The notes below the pieces were generated by a model. The model was given only the letters and a program-made list of their open reading frames with translations. It was not told the origin of the DNA and did not search any database. A stretch of 64,000 nucleotides of DNA from Nitrincola lacisaponensis (GTDB lineage: Bacteria > Pseudomonadota > Gammaproteobacteria > Pseudomonadales > Balneatricaceae): contig NZ_JMSZ01000016.1 of NCBI RefSeq assembly GCF_000691225.1, positions 124,001 through 188,000 of the forward strand. Direction: 5' to 3'. A program made the position numbers and the translations under genes. Below, one piece after another: positions 44,097-52,212 of the stretch. Every line of letters begins with the position of its first letter. Position 1 is the first letter of the stretch.

Positions 44097-47000
44097 TCAG
44101 CGCGGCATTACGCGTACGCTGTGCAGGGATTCGAGTGGCTCCGGGCGGCCAATATAGTAACCCTGTACATAATCCACGCCGATTTGACGTAGCAGATCCA
44201 GCGTGGTGGCATCTTCAACAAATTCGGCGATGGTTTTCAGTCCCATGATATGGCCGATATTGTTGATGGACGCAACCATAGCCTGGTCAATACGGTTGCT
44301 GGCCAGTTCCTGAATAAAAATGCCGTCAATCTTGAGGTAATCAACCGGTAGCTGTTTCAGGTAGCCAAAGGAGGACAGGCCGCTGCCAAAATCATCCAGT
44401 GCAAACTGACATCCCAGTTGTTTCAGTTCACGAATAAAGCGCCCGGCATTGGCCGGGTCTGCTATGGCAGCCGTTTCGGTCACTTCGAAGCAGATATTTT
44501 GGGCAGGTACACGGTGTTTTTCCAGTTGTTCACGAATCAGGACCAGGCAGTCTTCCCGGCCAATCGACGCGCCTGAGAGATTGATGGCGCAGAACACCGG
44601 TTGTTTGTTCTGTCGTAACTGATCACCCATCCAGGCCAGGGTGTTACAGATGACCCATTTATCAATCTTGGACATCAGCCCAAACCGTTCCGCTGCCGGG
44701 ATAAAAGCACCGGGAGGAATCAACTCGCCCTTGTCATCAATCATGCGGGTCAGAATCTCATAGTGGGGCATCTGTTCAGTATCGGTTTCCAACGGTTGTA
44801 TCGGCTGGAAAAACAGTCGGAACAGGTCGCGGTCCAGCGCTTCCTGTAGTCGGCTGGCCCATTGAATCTGCCCCTGACGCGCCAGTGTGTCCTGGTCGTC
44901 TGGCTGAAATAGCTGAACCCGATTACGCCCCAGGTCCTTGGCAGCATAGCAGGCGGCATCTGCATGGCTGAGCACTTCGTCCAGTGTGCCGCAGGCCTCG
45001 GTGATGCTGACCAGACCTATACTGACCCCTACCGAGAAAATCTGTCCTTCCCAGGAGAAACGGAAAGCCGTGATGGTTTTGCGCAGAGCCTCGGCTATCT
45101 CCAGTCCTTTCTCAACCGGGCAGTGGCTCAGCAGTACCCCAAATTCATCACCACCCAGGCGCGCGAGGGTGTCACTTTGGCGCAACACTGGCTTCAGCAG
45201 CCCGGACAGTTGTTTCAACAGTGCATCTCCTGCACGGTGGCCGCAGGTATCATTGACTAGCTTGAACTGATCAAGATCCAGATAGCAGAGCAGATGTGTG
45301 ACCTGTTCCTGATGTGCTTCATAAATGAGTTGTTCCAGGCGCTTTTCAAATTCACGACGGTTGATCAGGCCCGTCAGTGTGTCGTGGACAGCCTGAAAGG
45401 TGAGCAACTCCTGTAATCGGTTGTTTTGGGTGATGTCCTGGAGGGCGATGACCCAGCCCATGCTCTGTCGGTTGGTGTCCAGCAAAGGGGCGCAGTTGAG
45501 CTGCACCTCAAACAGTTCACCGCGATGATTGATGAGGGTAAACATCTGTTTTTGCGGAATACGCGGGATTGTGTTGGTGGGGGCTGACAGGCATAAGGAT
45601 GCCACGCTCACGATTGTATTGTCCGCCCCCTCGATACGAATCAACTGGTCAATTGGCAGACCAAAAGCCTGTTCCGCTGTCATCCCCAGCAGTTCACAGG
45701 CCATGGGGTTGAGGTACACGGTATTGTGTGCGGCATCACACGTGATGACGGCTTCGGTGATCGCCTCAAGGGTAACCTGAGCCAGTTCTGAATGGCGGTG
45801 CAGGCGTGCTTCCATGCGTTTGCGTTCACTGATGTCGCGCAGTATGGCGCTGTACTGCACACCCTCGTCCGTCGGGCTGGCGGTGGTGGTTACTTCCAGC
45901 GTTAAAGGTTCACCAAGGCTGTCGCGAGCCACTATTTCATAGGGTTCTGATTGCAGACTGCTGGCCAGTGTCACAAACAAGCGCTCAGGTGGGGTGGCTG
46001 AATAGGTTTGCTGGTTGCTGTCATGCAGCAGTAGCCTAGTCGGCTGACCGACCAGTTGGTGTACAGGTGTTTTGAACAGGATTTCGGTGCCTGGGTTGGC
46101 GCTGGTAATAATACCCTGATCGGAGAAGGTGATAATGCCATCACGCATATCACGCACAATGAGTCGTGTGCGGGTGACCATGCGATTCAGGTTGGCCATG
46201 ACCCGGTTGTATTGTGATGCAATCTGACCGACTTCTGTAAACGGCTCGACCGGTACCCGTTGGCTGAGATCGCCACTGCGTTCCTGTGTCTGCATGGCCG
46301 AAAGCAGATCCGTCAGTTCGGTTTTGGCACCGTGCTCTGATACATTCAGGCCTTGTTGTTCCGCTTCCAGGCTGACACGCAACGGTAAGATTCGGTTGAG
46401 TAGCATCAGCAGGGTTAAGGCCAGTGGAAACACAAACAGGGCGCAGGCGACAATGCCGAGTGTTTGTATCCCCAGTTGTTGCAAGCGTGACAGGCCGGTA
46501 TCAATCAGGTTCAGGTCGCCGAACAGTGCGACGGCCAGAGTCCCCCAGATGCCAGCAGCCAGATGCACAGGGACAGCTGAAATCGCATCATCCAGTTGCA
46601 GTCGATGCATCTGCTGTTCAGCCAGGTACATGCACAGCGCACCTATCGCACCAATCAGTGCGGCGGTAGGGGTGCTGACGACATGGCAGCCAGCTGTGAT
46701 GGCGACCAGTCCGGCGAGGGTGCCATTGATTGTCAGCGCGGTGGTCTGGCTTTTGTCGGTATTCAGTAAAGACAGCAGGATGGCGGTAATGCCTCCTGCT
46801 GATCCGGCAATGATGGTGTTGACGATAATGCCAGCAATGGCGGTGGAAAACTCCAGAGTGCTGCCGCCATTAAAGCCGATCCAGCCGATCATGAAAAACA
46901 GCATGCCTAGAATCGCCAAAGGCAGGTTGCTGCCGGGAATCGATTGCACGCGACCCTCGACGAAGCGTCCGGTGCGCGGGCCGATCACCAGAATGGCAGC

Positions 47001-47525
47001 CAGTGCCACCCAGCCGCCGAGGCTGTGAACCACAGTGCTGCCAGCGAAATCAATAAACCCCAGTGCCTCCAGCCAGCCAGATTGAAGGTTGACGGCACCA
47101 CTCCAGGACCAGTGCCCGAACACAGGGTAAAACACCAGGCTGATCATGGCGGTGATGATCAAGTACACGATAAACCGGCTACGTTCAGCAATGGCACCGG
47201 AGACGATGGTTGCGGCGGTGGCACAGAAGGTCAGTTGAAAAAAGAAAAAACTGGCGTGCCAGAACTCATCCTGAGTGAAGTCAGCAACAAACCAGCGGCT
47301 GTCCAGTTGCATGCCCTGATGCGCGCCAAACATGATACCAAAGCCGATGAGCCAGAAAAGCAGTGCCGCAACAATCAGGTCAAAGGCATTTTTCAGGGCG
47401 ACGTTGATGGCGTTCTTGCTGCGGGTCAGTCCGGACTCCAGACAAAGAAAACCACCCTGCATGATCAGGACGAGTACCGCACCCATGAGTATCCATAGGG
47501 CATCCAGTGCACTTTTATCGAGCAT
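44097..47525 (-). CDS. Ammonium-transporter fusion: Amt-HAMP-PAS-PAS-GGDEF-EAL
   Basis: This 1142-residue protein joins an Amt/Rh channel domain (about 1-385, eleven helices) to a HAMP-like linker (about 410-455), two PAS domains (about 460-570 and 580-705), a GGDEF domain (about 710-875) and an EAL domain (about 890-1135). The Amt part keeps D159 in GFIDFAGSTVVH and both pore histidines H167 and H321. GGDEF is intact (791-795) with an RQSD inhibitory site (782-785). The EAL motif is EIL (923-925), with N982, DDFGSG (1044-1049) and K1065 retained, so both c-di-GMP synthesis and breakdown look possible. The start at 47525 has GGAGA six bases upstream. Ammonium-controlled c-di-GMP signalling is inferred. 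Confidence 0.93.
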   Translation of the reverse strand: MLDKSALDALWILMGAVLVLIMQGGFLCLESGLTRSKNAINVALKNAFDLIVAALLFWLIGFGIMFGAHQGMQLDSRWFVADFTQDEFWHASFFFFQLTFCATAATIVSGAIAERSRFIVYLIITAMISLVFYPVFGHWSWSGAVNLQSGWLEALGFIDFAGSTVVHSLGGWVALAAILVIGPRTGRFVEGRVQSIPGSNLPLAILGMLFFMIGWIGFNGGSTLEFSTAIAGIIVNTIIAGSAGGITAILLSLLNTDKSQTTALTINGTLAGLVAITAGCHVVSTPTAALIGAIGALCMYLAEQQMHRLQLDDAISAVPVHLAAGIWGTLAVALFGDLNLIDTGLSRLQQLGIQTLGIVACALFVFPLALTLLMLLNRILPLRVSLEAEQQGLNVSEHGAKTELTDLLSAMQTQERSGDLSQRVPVEPFTEVGQIASQYNRVMANLNRMVTRTRLIVRDMRDGIITFSDQGIITSANPGTEILFKTPVHQLVGQPTRLLLHDSNQQTYSATPPERLFVTLASSLQSEPYEIVARDSLGEPLTLEVTTTASPTDEGVQYSAILRDISERKRMEARLHRHSELAQVTLEAITEAVITCDAAHNTVYLNPMACELLGMTAEQAFGLPIDQLIRIEGADNTIVSVASLCLSAPTNTIPRIPQKQMFTLINHRGELFEVQLNCAPLLDTNRQSMGWVIALQDITQNNRLQELLTFQAVHDTLTGLINRREFEKRLEQLIYEAHQEQVTHLLCYLDLDQFKLVNDTCGHRAGDALLKQLSGLLKPVLRQSDTLARLGGDEFGVLLSHCPVEKGLEIAEALRKTITAFRFSWEGQIFSVGVSIGLVSITEACGTLDEVLSHADAACYAAKDLGRNRVQLFQPDDQDTLARQGQIQWASRLQEALDRDLFRLFFQPIQPLETDTEQMPHYEILTRMIDDKGELIPPGAFIPAAERFGLMSKIDKWVICNTLAWMGDQLRQNKQPVFCAINLSGASIGREDCLVLIREQLEKHRVPAQNICFEVTETAAIADPANAGRFIRELKQLGCQFALDDFGSGLSSFGYLKQLPVDYLKIDGIFIQELASNRIDQAMVASINNIGHIMGLKTIAEFVEDATTLDLLRQIGVDYVQGYYIGRPEPLESLHSVRVMPR

Positions 47526-47548
47526 CAGCAGTCTCCATGATTGAAAAC

Positions 47549-47565
47549 TGCACTCCGGTGGTGCA
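47549..47565 (-). promoter_or_regulatory. NtrC-like dyad in the leader of the Amt fusion gene
   Basis: The + strand reads TGCACTCCGGTGGTGCA, matching 11 of 12 defined positions of the NtrC dyad. It lies about 70 bases downstream of the sigma-54 promoter and could act from there. In the transcript the same bases can form a short UGCAC/GUGCA hairpin, so the two readings compete. Confidence 0.55.
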
Positions 47566-47566
47566 A

Positions 47567-47622
47567 TCAAACAGGTTGCGATAGTAGGCATCCTGTTTGA
47601 GAGCTGGAGTACAACCTACTAT
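47567..47622 (-). ncRNA. Candidate pseudoknot leader of the Amt fusion mRNA
   Basis: Two perfect inverted repeats interleave. TCAAACAGG (47567-47575) pairs with CCTGTTTGA (47592-47600). ATAGTAGG (47581-47588), in that loop, pairs with CCTACTAT (47615-47622). In the - strand transcript this gives an 8-bp and a 9-bp stem in H-type pseudoknot order with loops of 14, 3 and 5 bases. The predicted sigma-54 start near 47624 puts the fold at the very 5' end. Cis-acting structure, not a known family. Confidence 0.55.
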
Positions 47623-47634
47623 TCCTATGGTTAC

Positions 47635-47650
47635 AGCAGGTTTTGTGCCA
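47635..47650 (-). promoter_or_regulatory. Sigma-54 promoter of the Amt fusion gene
   Basis: The - strand reads TGGCACAAAACCTGCT, one mismatch from TGGCACRNNNNTTGCW (the same TTGC to CTGC change as at urtA), with correct spacing. It is 110 bases upstream of the start codon, in the gap after dbpA. Confidence 0.8.
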
Positions 47651-47678
47651 GCCCGTGCATTGAAATTAAAACAGAAGG

Positions 47679-49058
47679 CTACAGGCGTCTGACGCGGAAG
47701 GCGCGACCTTTGATTTTACCCTGGCGCAGTTGCTCCAGTGCATCAGCGGCAATACGCTTGTGCACCGCGACGTAGCAGGCATGATCGCCAATATCGATCT
47801 TGCCGATCAGCGATGCATCGATACCGCCCGCCCGGGTGAGTGCACCGAGTAAATCACCAGCCCGCAGTTTCTCTTTGCGGCCACCGGCAATACAGAGGGT
47901 CACCATCTCGGCTGCAGGCGGTTGCTGTTCTGGAGAAGGTGCAGGCAGAGCCGGTTGGGATTCAATGGCGTGTGCCTGCAGTGCTTCAATGCGAGACAGG
48001 CGATGCTGGTCCCGATCACCGCAGAGACTGATGGCCAGTCCGCTGCGACCGGCACGTCCGGTGCGGCCGATCCGATGAATATACACGGCAGGATCCTGGG
48101 GAAGGTCTGCATTAATGACCAGATCAACACTGTCGATATCCAGACCCCGTGCCGCAACATCGGTTGCCAGCAGGTAACGGCAACTGCCGTTGCTGAAACG
48201 GATCAAGACCTGATCCCGGTCACGTTGGTCCAGATCACCATGCAAGGCCAGGGCTTTCAACCCATAGGCGCGCAGCCCCTCGGCCATTTCCTGGCAGGCC
48301 TGACGGGTGTTGCAGAAAATAATACAGGCCTCCGGGGCCTGGGCCTGTAACAGCGCCGCAACGGCTTCGGCTTTCGGTTGGCGACCAGTATGCCAGACCC
48401 GCTGTGCTATGCGGCTGGCATCATGATGCAGCTCAACACTGACCCGGACCGGGTCACATTGGTACGCTGCACTGATAGCTTCGATTTCATCCGGATAGGT
48501 GGCCGAGAACAGCAGTGTCTGACGCGCATCGGGTGTGGCGGCCAGCAGGGTGCGCAGATCCTCTTCAAATCCCATGTCCAGCATGCGGTCCGCTTCATCC
48601 AGAACCACAACCTTGACGTTATCCAGTTGCAGGGTTTGCTTGCGCAAATGGTCTTTCAGGCGTCCGGGGGTGCCGACAACAATATGTGCGCCATGCTCTA
48701 GTGAGCCGATTTGAGGCCCGATGGGTTGGCCGCCGCAGAGTGTCACGATCTTGATATTCTCCAGATAGCGCGCCAGTTTTCGTAACTCTCCTGCCACCTG
48801 TGTTGCCAGTTCTCGGGTGGGGCAGAGCACCAGCCCCTGAACCGCAAACCAGCGTGGATTGAGTGCTTCCATCAGACCGATGCCGAAGGCTGCTGTTTTT
48901 CCGCTACCGGTTTGAGCCTGGGCAATCAGATCCCGGCCCTGCAGGATTTCAGGCAGGCTTTGCTGCTGAATGGGCGTCATTTGGAGATAACCCATATGCT
49001 CAAGATTGGCTAAGGCTGAGTCGGGCAGTGGTAACGAGTTAAAGAGAGCGGTGGTCAC
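47679..49058 (-). CDS. dbpA: ATP-dependent RNA helicase DbpA
   Basis: The 459-residue DEAD-box helicase acts in 50S ribosome assembly by binding 23S rRNA hairpin 92. It has the Q motif (MTPIQQQSLP), Walker A AQTGSGKT (about 47-54), VLDEADRMLDMGF, SAT, and the HRIGRTGRAG motif VI. The C-terminal DbpA RNA-binding domain (about 385-459, LCIAGGRKEKLRAGDLLGAL) is present. It is divergent from the manganese-riboswitch gene. Confidence 0.96.
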   Translation of the reverse strand: MTTALFNSLPLPDSALANLEHMGYLQMTPIQQQSLPEILQGRDLIAQAQTGSGKTAAFGIGLMEALNPRWFAVQGLVLCPTRELATQVAGELRKLARYLENIKIVTLCGGQPIGPQIGSLEHGAHIVVGTPGRLKDHLRKQTLQLDNVKVVVLDEADRMLDMGFEEDLRTLLAATPDARQTLLFSATYPDEIEAISAAYQCDPVRVSVELHHDASRIAQRVWHTGRQPKAEAVAALLQAQAPEACIIFCNTRQACQEMAEGLRAYGLKALALHGDLDQRDRDQVLIRFSNGSCRYLLATDVAARGLDIDSVDLVINADLPQDPAVYIHRIGRTGRAGRSGLAISLCGDRDQHRLSRIEALQAHAIESQPALPAPSPEQQPPAAEMVTLCIAGGRKEKLRAGDLLGALTRAGGIDASLIGKIDIGDHACYVAVHKRIAADALEQLRQGKIKGRAFRVRRL

Positions 49059-49110
49059 GATCTATCCAGAAATGATTAAAAAAACAGTATATCACATCCA
49101 GCCTTTGCGT

Positions 49111-49139
49111 TTGACAATCCGGGGGTTCAGGGTTAATCT
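49111..49139 (+). promoter_or_regulatory. Sigma-70 promoter before the manganese riboswitch
   Basis: TTGACA at 49111-49116 is an exact -35 hexamer. Seventeen bases later TAATCT (49134-49139) is a fair -10. The start point would be about 49146, right at the beginning of the riboswitch. Confidence 0.65.
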
Positions 49140-49145
49140 GCGCCC

Positions 49146-49265
49146 ACTCTTGGGGGAGTAATCGACCGGAACTGTCCGGGGTATCAGCCAACACACTTGA
49201 GCCACATGCTCATGGTTGATACATCTTTTTGCAGCAGGCAAAGAGACTGATGAGACCTGAGGTAT
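49146..49265 (+). promoter_or_regulatory. Manganese riboswitch (yybP-ykoY family)
   Basis: The family-conserved TGGGGGAGTA is at 49151-49160. A helix GTATCAGCCA (49181-49190) with TGGTTGATAC (about 49213-49222) encloses the conserved AACACACTTGAGC loop and a TGAGC/GCTCA stem. GAGACTGATGAGACCTGAGG follows (49243-49262). Next comes a long G/C stem, GGGGCGGGGTGT (49279-49290) with ATACCCTGCCCC (about 49313-49324), just before the start codon at 49338. That stem is the probable expression platform. The family senses Mn2+. Confidence 0.86.
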
Positions 49266-49337
49266 GATTGCACAAACCGGGGCGGGGTGTGCATTTGTGC
49301 CTTTGGTTGTCTATACCCTGCCCCTGGACCTGTCTCA

Positions 49338-49904
49338 ATGGATGCCTTTCTGTTCTCTGCACTGGCTGTTGCGATTGCTGAAGTGGGCGATAAGACCCAG
49401 TTGCTGTCGTTACTCCTGATTGCCAAATTCCGCAAACCCTGGCCGATTATTTTCGGGGTAACACTGGCTACCCTGTTGAATCATGCCGTGACTGCCTATC
49501 TGGGTGGCTGGCTTTCGACCTTCTTGTCCGGTCCCTGGTTTCAGGGGGTGATTGCACTCAGTTTTCTGGCCATGGCACTGTGGGTTCTGATCCCTGATAC
49601 GCAGGACGATTCAGATGGGCGCCTGGTCAAATACGGCGCTTTTCTGACCACGCTGGTGCTGTTTTCACTGGCAGAAATCGGAGACAAGACCCAGGTCGCT
49701 ACACTGATGCTGGCAGTACGTTTTGAGTCAGTGGTTGCGGTTACGCTGGGAACGACATTGGGTATGTTACTGGCGAATGTGCCGGTCATTTTTGCTGGTG
49801 ACTGGGCGCTTAAACGTTTGCGACTGGAGTGGTTTCGTTGGGCAGCAGCCTTCCTGTTTGCCTCCATGGGTGTCTGGATGCTGTTGCATTTACTGTGGAG
49901 TTGA
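49338..49904 (+). CDS. GDT1/TMEM165-family (UPF0016) Mn2+ exporter
   Basis: The 188-residue membrane protein has about six helices in two repeats, each with the signature E-x-G-D-K-T: AEVGDKTQLLSL near residue 15 and AEIGDKTQVATL near 113. This family exports manganese (or exchanges Ca/Mn for protons). The upstream frame is open for 17 codons but overlaps the riboswitch stem; ATG 49338 is preferred. The riboswitch makes manganese export the most likely role. Confidence 0.92.
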   Translation: MDAFLFSALAVAIAEVGDKTQLLSLLLIAKFRKPWPIIFGVTLATLLNHAVTAYLGGWLSTFLSGPWFQGVIALSFLAMALWVLIPDTQDDSDGRLVKYGAFLTTLVLFSLAEIGDKTQVATLMLAVRFESVVAVTLGTTLGMLLANVPVIFAGDWALKRLRLEWFRWAAAFLFASMGVWMLLHLLWS

Positions 49905-49954
49905 TCCGCGTCAATAATTCAGGCTTGCAGTTTTTATTCTGTAATGATAGTTTT

Positions 49955-49973
49955 GCTAATACAAATCGTTATC
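49955..49973 (+). promoter_or_regulatory. Fur-box-like sequence
   Basis: GCTAATACAAATCGTTATC matches 14 of 19 positions of the Fur consensus GATAATGATAATCATTATC. It lies 32 bases before the start of the small secreted protein, where it could block transcription when iron is plentiful. Confidence 0.5.
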
Positions 49974-50004
49974 ATTTAAGTTAACTGTAATTCAGGATGA
50001 ACAC

Positions 50005-50373
50005 ATGAAGAAACTGATGGCTCCATTGGCATTGGCGGGTCTGCTGGGTTTTGCTGTATCGGCTCAGGCTACGGGTGTGGAACATTTCAAGGGTTTGCCA
50101 GCTGAGACGCTGGAGCAGGCAGTGGCCAACTTTGCCGAGTACAATCAGAAACTGGCGACTGTGTTGTCAGGTGAGATTGATAACCAGGCTATGGTTGAAG
50201 TGCATGAGCTGACTTATACACTTGAAAATGCGCTGGAAAAAATTCATGCAGAGGTTGCGGAGCTGGTTGATACACTGGAAGAACTACACTTGGCGTCTGA
50301 AGCGTTTGACGCTGAAGCGGTTAAAGCGCAAGGTGATGCTTACCTGTCGGTAGCGACACAGATCGTCAAGTAA
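50005..50373 (+). CDS. Small secreted helical protein, DUF6746-like
   Basis: The 122-residue protein has a clear signal peptide (MKKLMAPLALAGLLGFAVSAQA, cleaved near residue 22). The acidic mature part is almost all helix, with VEHFKGLPAETLEQAVANF followed by a long coiled-coil-like stretch (about 55-110). I recall such proteins as DUF6746, with no known function, but cannot verify that. No cysteines or metal-binding motif are seen. A Fur-like box upstream suggests iron-linked expression. Confidence 0.65.
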   Translation: MKKLMAPLALAGLLGFAVSAQATGVEHFKGLPAETLEQAVANFAEYNQKLATVLSGEIDNQAMVEVHELTYTLENALEKIHAEVAELVDTLEELHLASEAFDAEAVKAQGDAYLSVATQIVK

Positions 50374-50391
50374 TCTGCGTGTAACGTGTTT

Positions 50392-50438
50392 GGCAAAAAT
50401 CTGTCTGGCAGGGAATAGCCCTCCCTTGTCAGACAGAT
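50392..50438 (-). terminator. Intrinsic terminator after the 2OG-Fe(II) oxygenase gene
   Basis: ATCTGTCTG (50399-50407) pairs with CAGACAGAT (50430-50438), with a small AGGG/CCCT hairpin inside. On the - strand the stem is followed by TTTTTGCC, giving a short T-run. It may also serve the convergent small gene. Confidence 0.75.
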
Positions 50439-50464
50439 CCCCCTCAATTCCGGTATATGACCTT

Positions 50465-51106
50465 CTAGTTCGCCGGATCTATCTGAGTATTCAATGAGTT
50501 ATTCACTCTGAACCAGCCGGCAATACTGTAACGGTCCCGGTGTGTCTCGAGTACCTCGTGAGGAAAACGATCACTCAGAAATACCAGCAGGGTGCCTGTT
50601 TCCGGTAATACCTGCTCCAGTACTCTGTCACTGTCATTAGCGTAGAGCAGCAGTTCGCCCCCCTGATCTGTTTGCCATTGGTCATTCAGATAATAGACGG
50701 TGGTCAGTACCCGATTGGTACGCCCCTGAAAGGCATCCAGGTGGCGCTGATAAAAAGCTCCTGGCGGGTAGTGGGCAAAGTGACATTCATAGTCAAACAA
50801 CCCCATGAACAGACGTTCATTGATTCCGCTGCGCAGCCCGTCCATCCACTCAAGATATTCGCGCTCAGCTGTGTGCTCGCTGCTTAGCCAGCGAATACTG
50901 TCTCGTCTGACGCTGTTATTGATCTGATGATCCTGGTGTCGTCCGATTCCTGCTCGCTGCAGCGCGGCTTCGGCATCCAGCTGGGCGATGCGTTGCTGTA
51001 ATGTGGTGGTAGGCAGTCCGGGTAGCGGACGGGAAGTGTAGTAATAGCCCTGGTCGACCAGTGCATCCGCGATGGTGTCATAAAGTTCAGCACAGGCAGG
51101 GGACAT
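50465..51106 (-). CDS. 2OG-Fe(II) oxygenase (prolyl-4-hydroxylase-like)
   Basis: The 213-residue protein has a double-stranded beta-helix with the iron-binding HxD in FYQRHLDAF (about residues 123-131), the distal His in RFPHEVLET (about 181-189) and the 2-oxoglutarate Arg in RYSIAGWFR. Upstream in-frame Met codons exist at 51148 and 51124. ATG 51106 is chosen because GGAG lies six bases before it. The substrate is unknown; related bacterial proteins hydroxylate proteins or small metabolites. Confidence 0.88.
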   Translation of the reverse strand: MSPACAELYDTIADALVDQGYYYTSRPLPGLPTTTLQQRIAQLDAEAALQRAGIGRHQDHQINNSVRRDSIRWLSSEHTAEREYLEWMDGLRSGINERLFMGLFDYECHFAHYPPGAFYQRHLDAFQGRTNRVLTTVYYLNDQWQTDQGGELLLYANDSDRVLEQVLPETGTLLVFLSDRFPHEVLETHRDRYSIAGWFRVNNSLNTQIDPAN

Positions 51107-51172
51107 ACATGGCTCCGAAGTCATCAGAAAACTGTTCGCTTTATACACCTAACGGTGGTTCAGGTCACCTGT

Positions 51173-52105
51173 TTATGAGGGGCGCAGGCCATTCTCTATT
51201 GCCTGTTGGACCAGCCAGTGTCTTAGTCGTTGAATGCTGCTTTCATGACGCCGTGTCAGCTTCCAGGCAAAGTAAAAGGTGTCTCCGGTAATCAGTGAGT
51301 GGCAGGGCAAGCGCACAAAGTCCTCTGCATCATGTTCCGGGTTGAGCATGTAATCATTTGTCAGTGCAATACCCTGATCAAAACGGGCTGCTTCCAGTGC
51401 CAACAGCATATGACTGAAATGCTGCACCGGCTGTTCAGCAGGCAAAGCGCGGTCTGCGACGGCATACCAGGCCTCCCAGTCACCGGCACTGCGATCATAA
51501 ATACTGTAAGTGGACAGCAGGGGGTATGAAGCCAGCTGCTCCAGTGACAGAGCGTCTACAGCCGGGTCGAGCTGCTGTTCTCGACAGATGCGTTGCCAAA
51601 ATGCCTGGCTGCATACCGGAAACAGGCGTTCCGTATAGAGCAGGTCATAGGCGAAAGCCGGGGAGCTTTGTTTGATGGTGATAAAGCAGTCGGCGACTCT
51701 GTCTGAAAGACGCGGATTCTCGCCGGTCATTTCCAGTGACAGCTCCAGTTGCGGGTATTGACGGCGTAGTTCGGGCAGACGGGGCACCAGCCAGCGGACC
51801 GCAAAGGAGCTGAATACTGACAAGCGCAGTCGAGAGGTTTCGTGTCCCAGCAAGCGTTCGCTGGCACGCTCAATCTGCATCAGTGCAGAACTGATGGCTT
51901 CCTGATATTGCTGCCCTTCTTCTGTGAGAGACAGATAGCGTCCAGTACGTATAAACAAGGATTCACCAAGATAGCTTTCCAGCTGTTTGATCTGATGGCT
52001 GACAGCGCTCTGGCTAATGGACAGTTCATCCGCTGCTTTGGAGAAGCTGTTCAGCCGGGCAACAGCTTCAAACACTGGCAGGGCTTTCAGGGGTGGTAAT
52101 TTCAT
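51173..52105 (-). CDS. LysR-family regulator, GcvA-like
   Basis: The 310-residue LysR protein has its winged helix at residues 1-65 (LKALPVFEAVARLNSFSKAADELSISQSAVSHQIKQLESYLG). Further GcvA-like features are RLRLSVFSSFAVRWLVPRLPEL and the C-terminal effector domain. It is divergent from an EamA-family transporter with a 107-base gap that contains A/T-rich TAATAAATTCATTATAA-type sequence around 52115-52132. It probably regulates that transporter. Confidence 0.9.
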   Translation of the reverse strand: MKLPPLKALPVFEAVARLNSFSKAADELSISQSAVSHQIKQLESYLGESLFIRTGRYLSLTEEGQQYQEAISSALMQIERASERLLGHETSRLRLSVFSSFAVRWLVPRLPELRRQYPQLELSLEMTGENPRLSDRVADCFITIKQSSPAFAYDLLYTERLFPVCSQAFWQRICREQQLDPAVDALSLEQLASYPLLSTYSIYDRSAGDWEAWYAVADRALPAEQPVQHFSHMLLALEAARFDQGIALTNDYMLNPEHDAEDFVRLPCHSLITGDTFYFAWKLTRRHESSIQRLRHWLVQQAIENGLRPS

Positions 52106-52212
52106 TATCTAAAAATCTAATAAATTCATTATAAATATCATTTTATCAGATAAAAAGAGCTAGGTAGAGTGTGACTGTTCAGATTGAGTATGACGGTGTT
52201 AAGGAACAGTGT

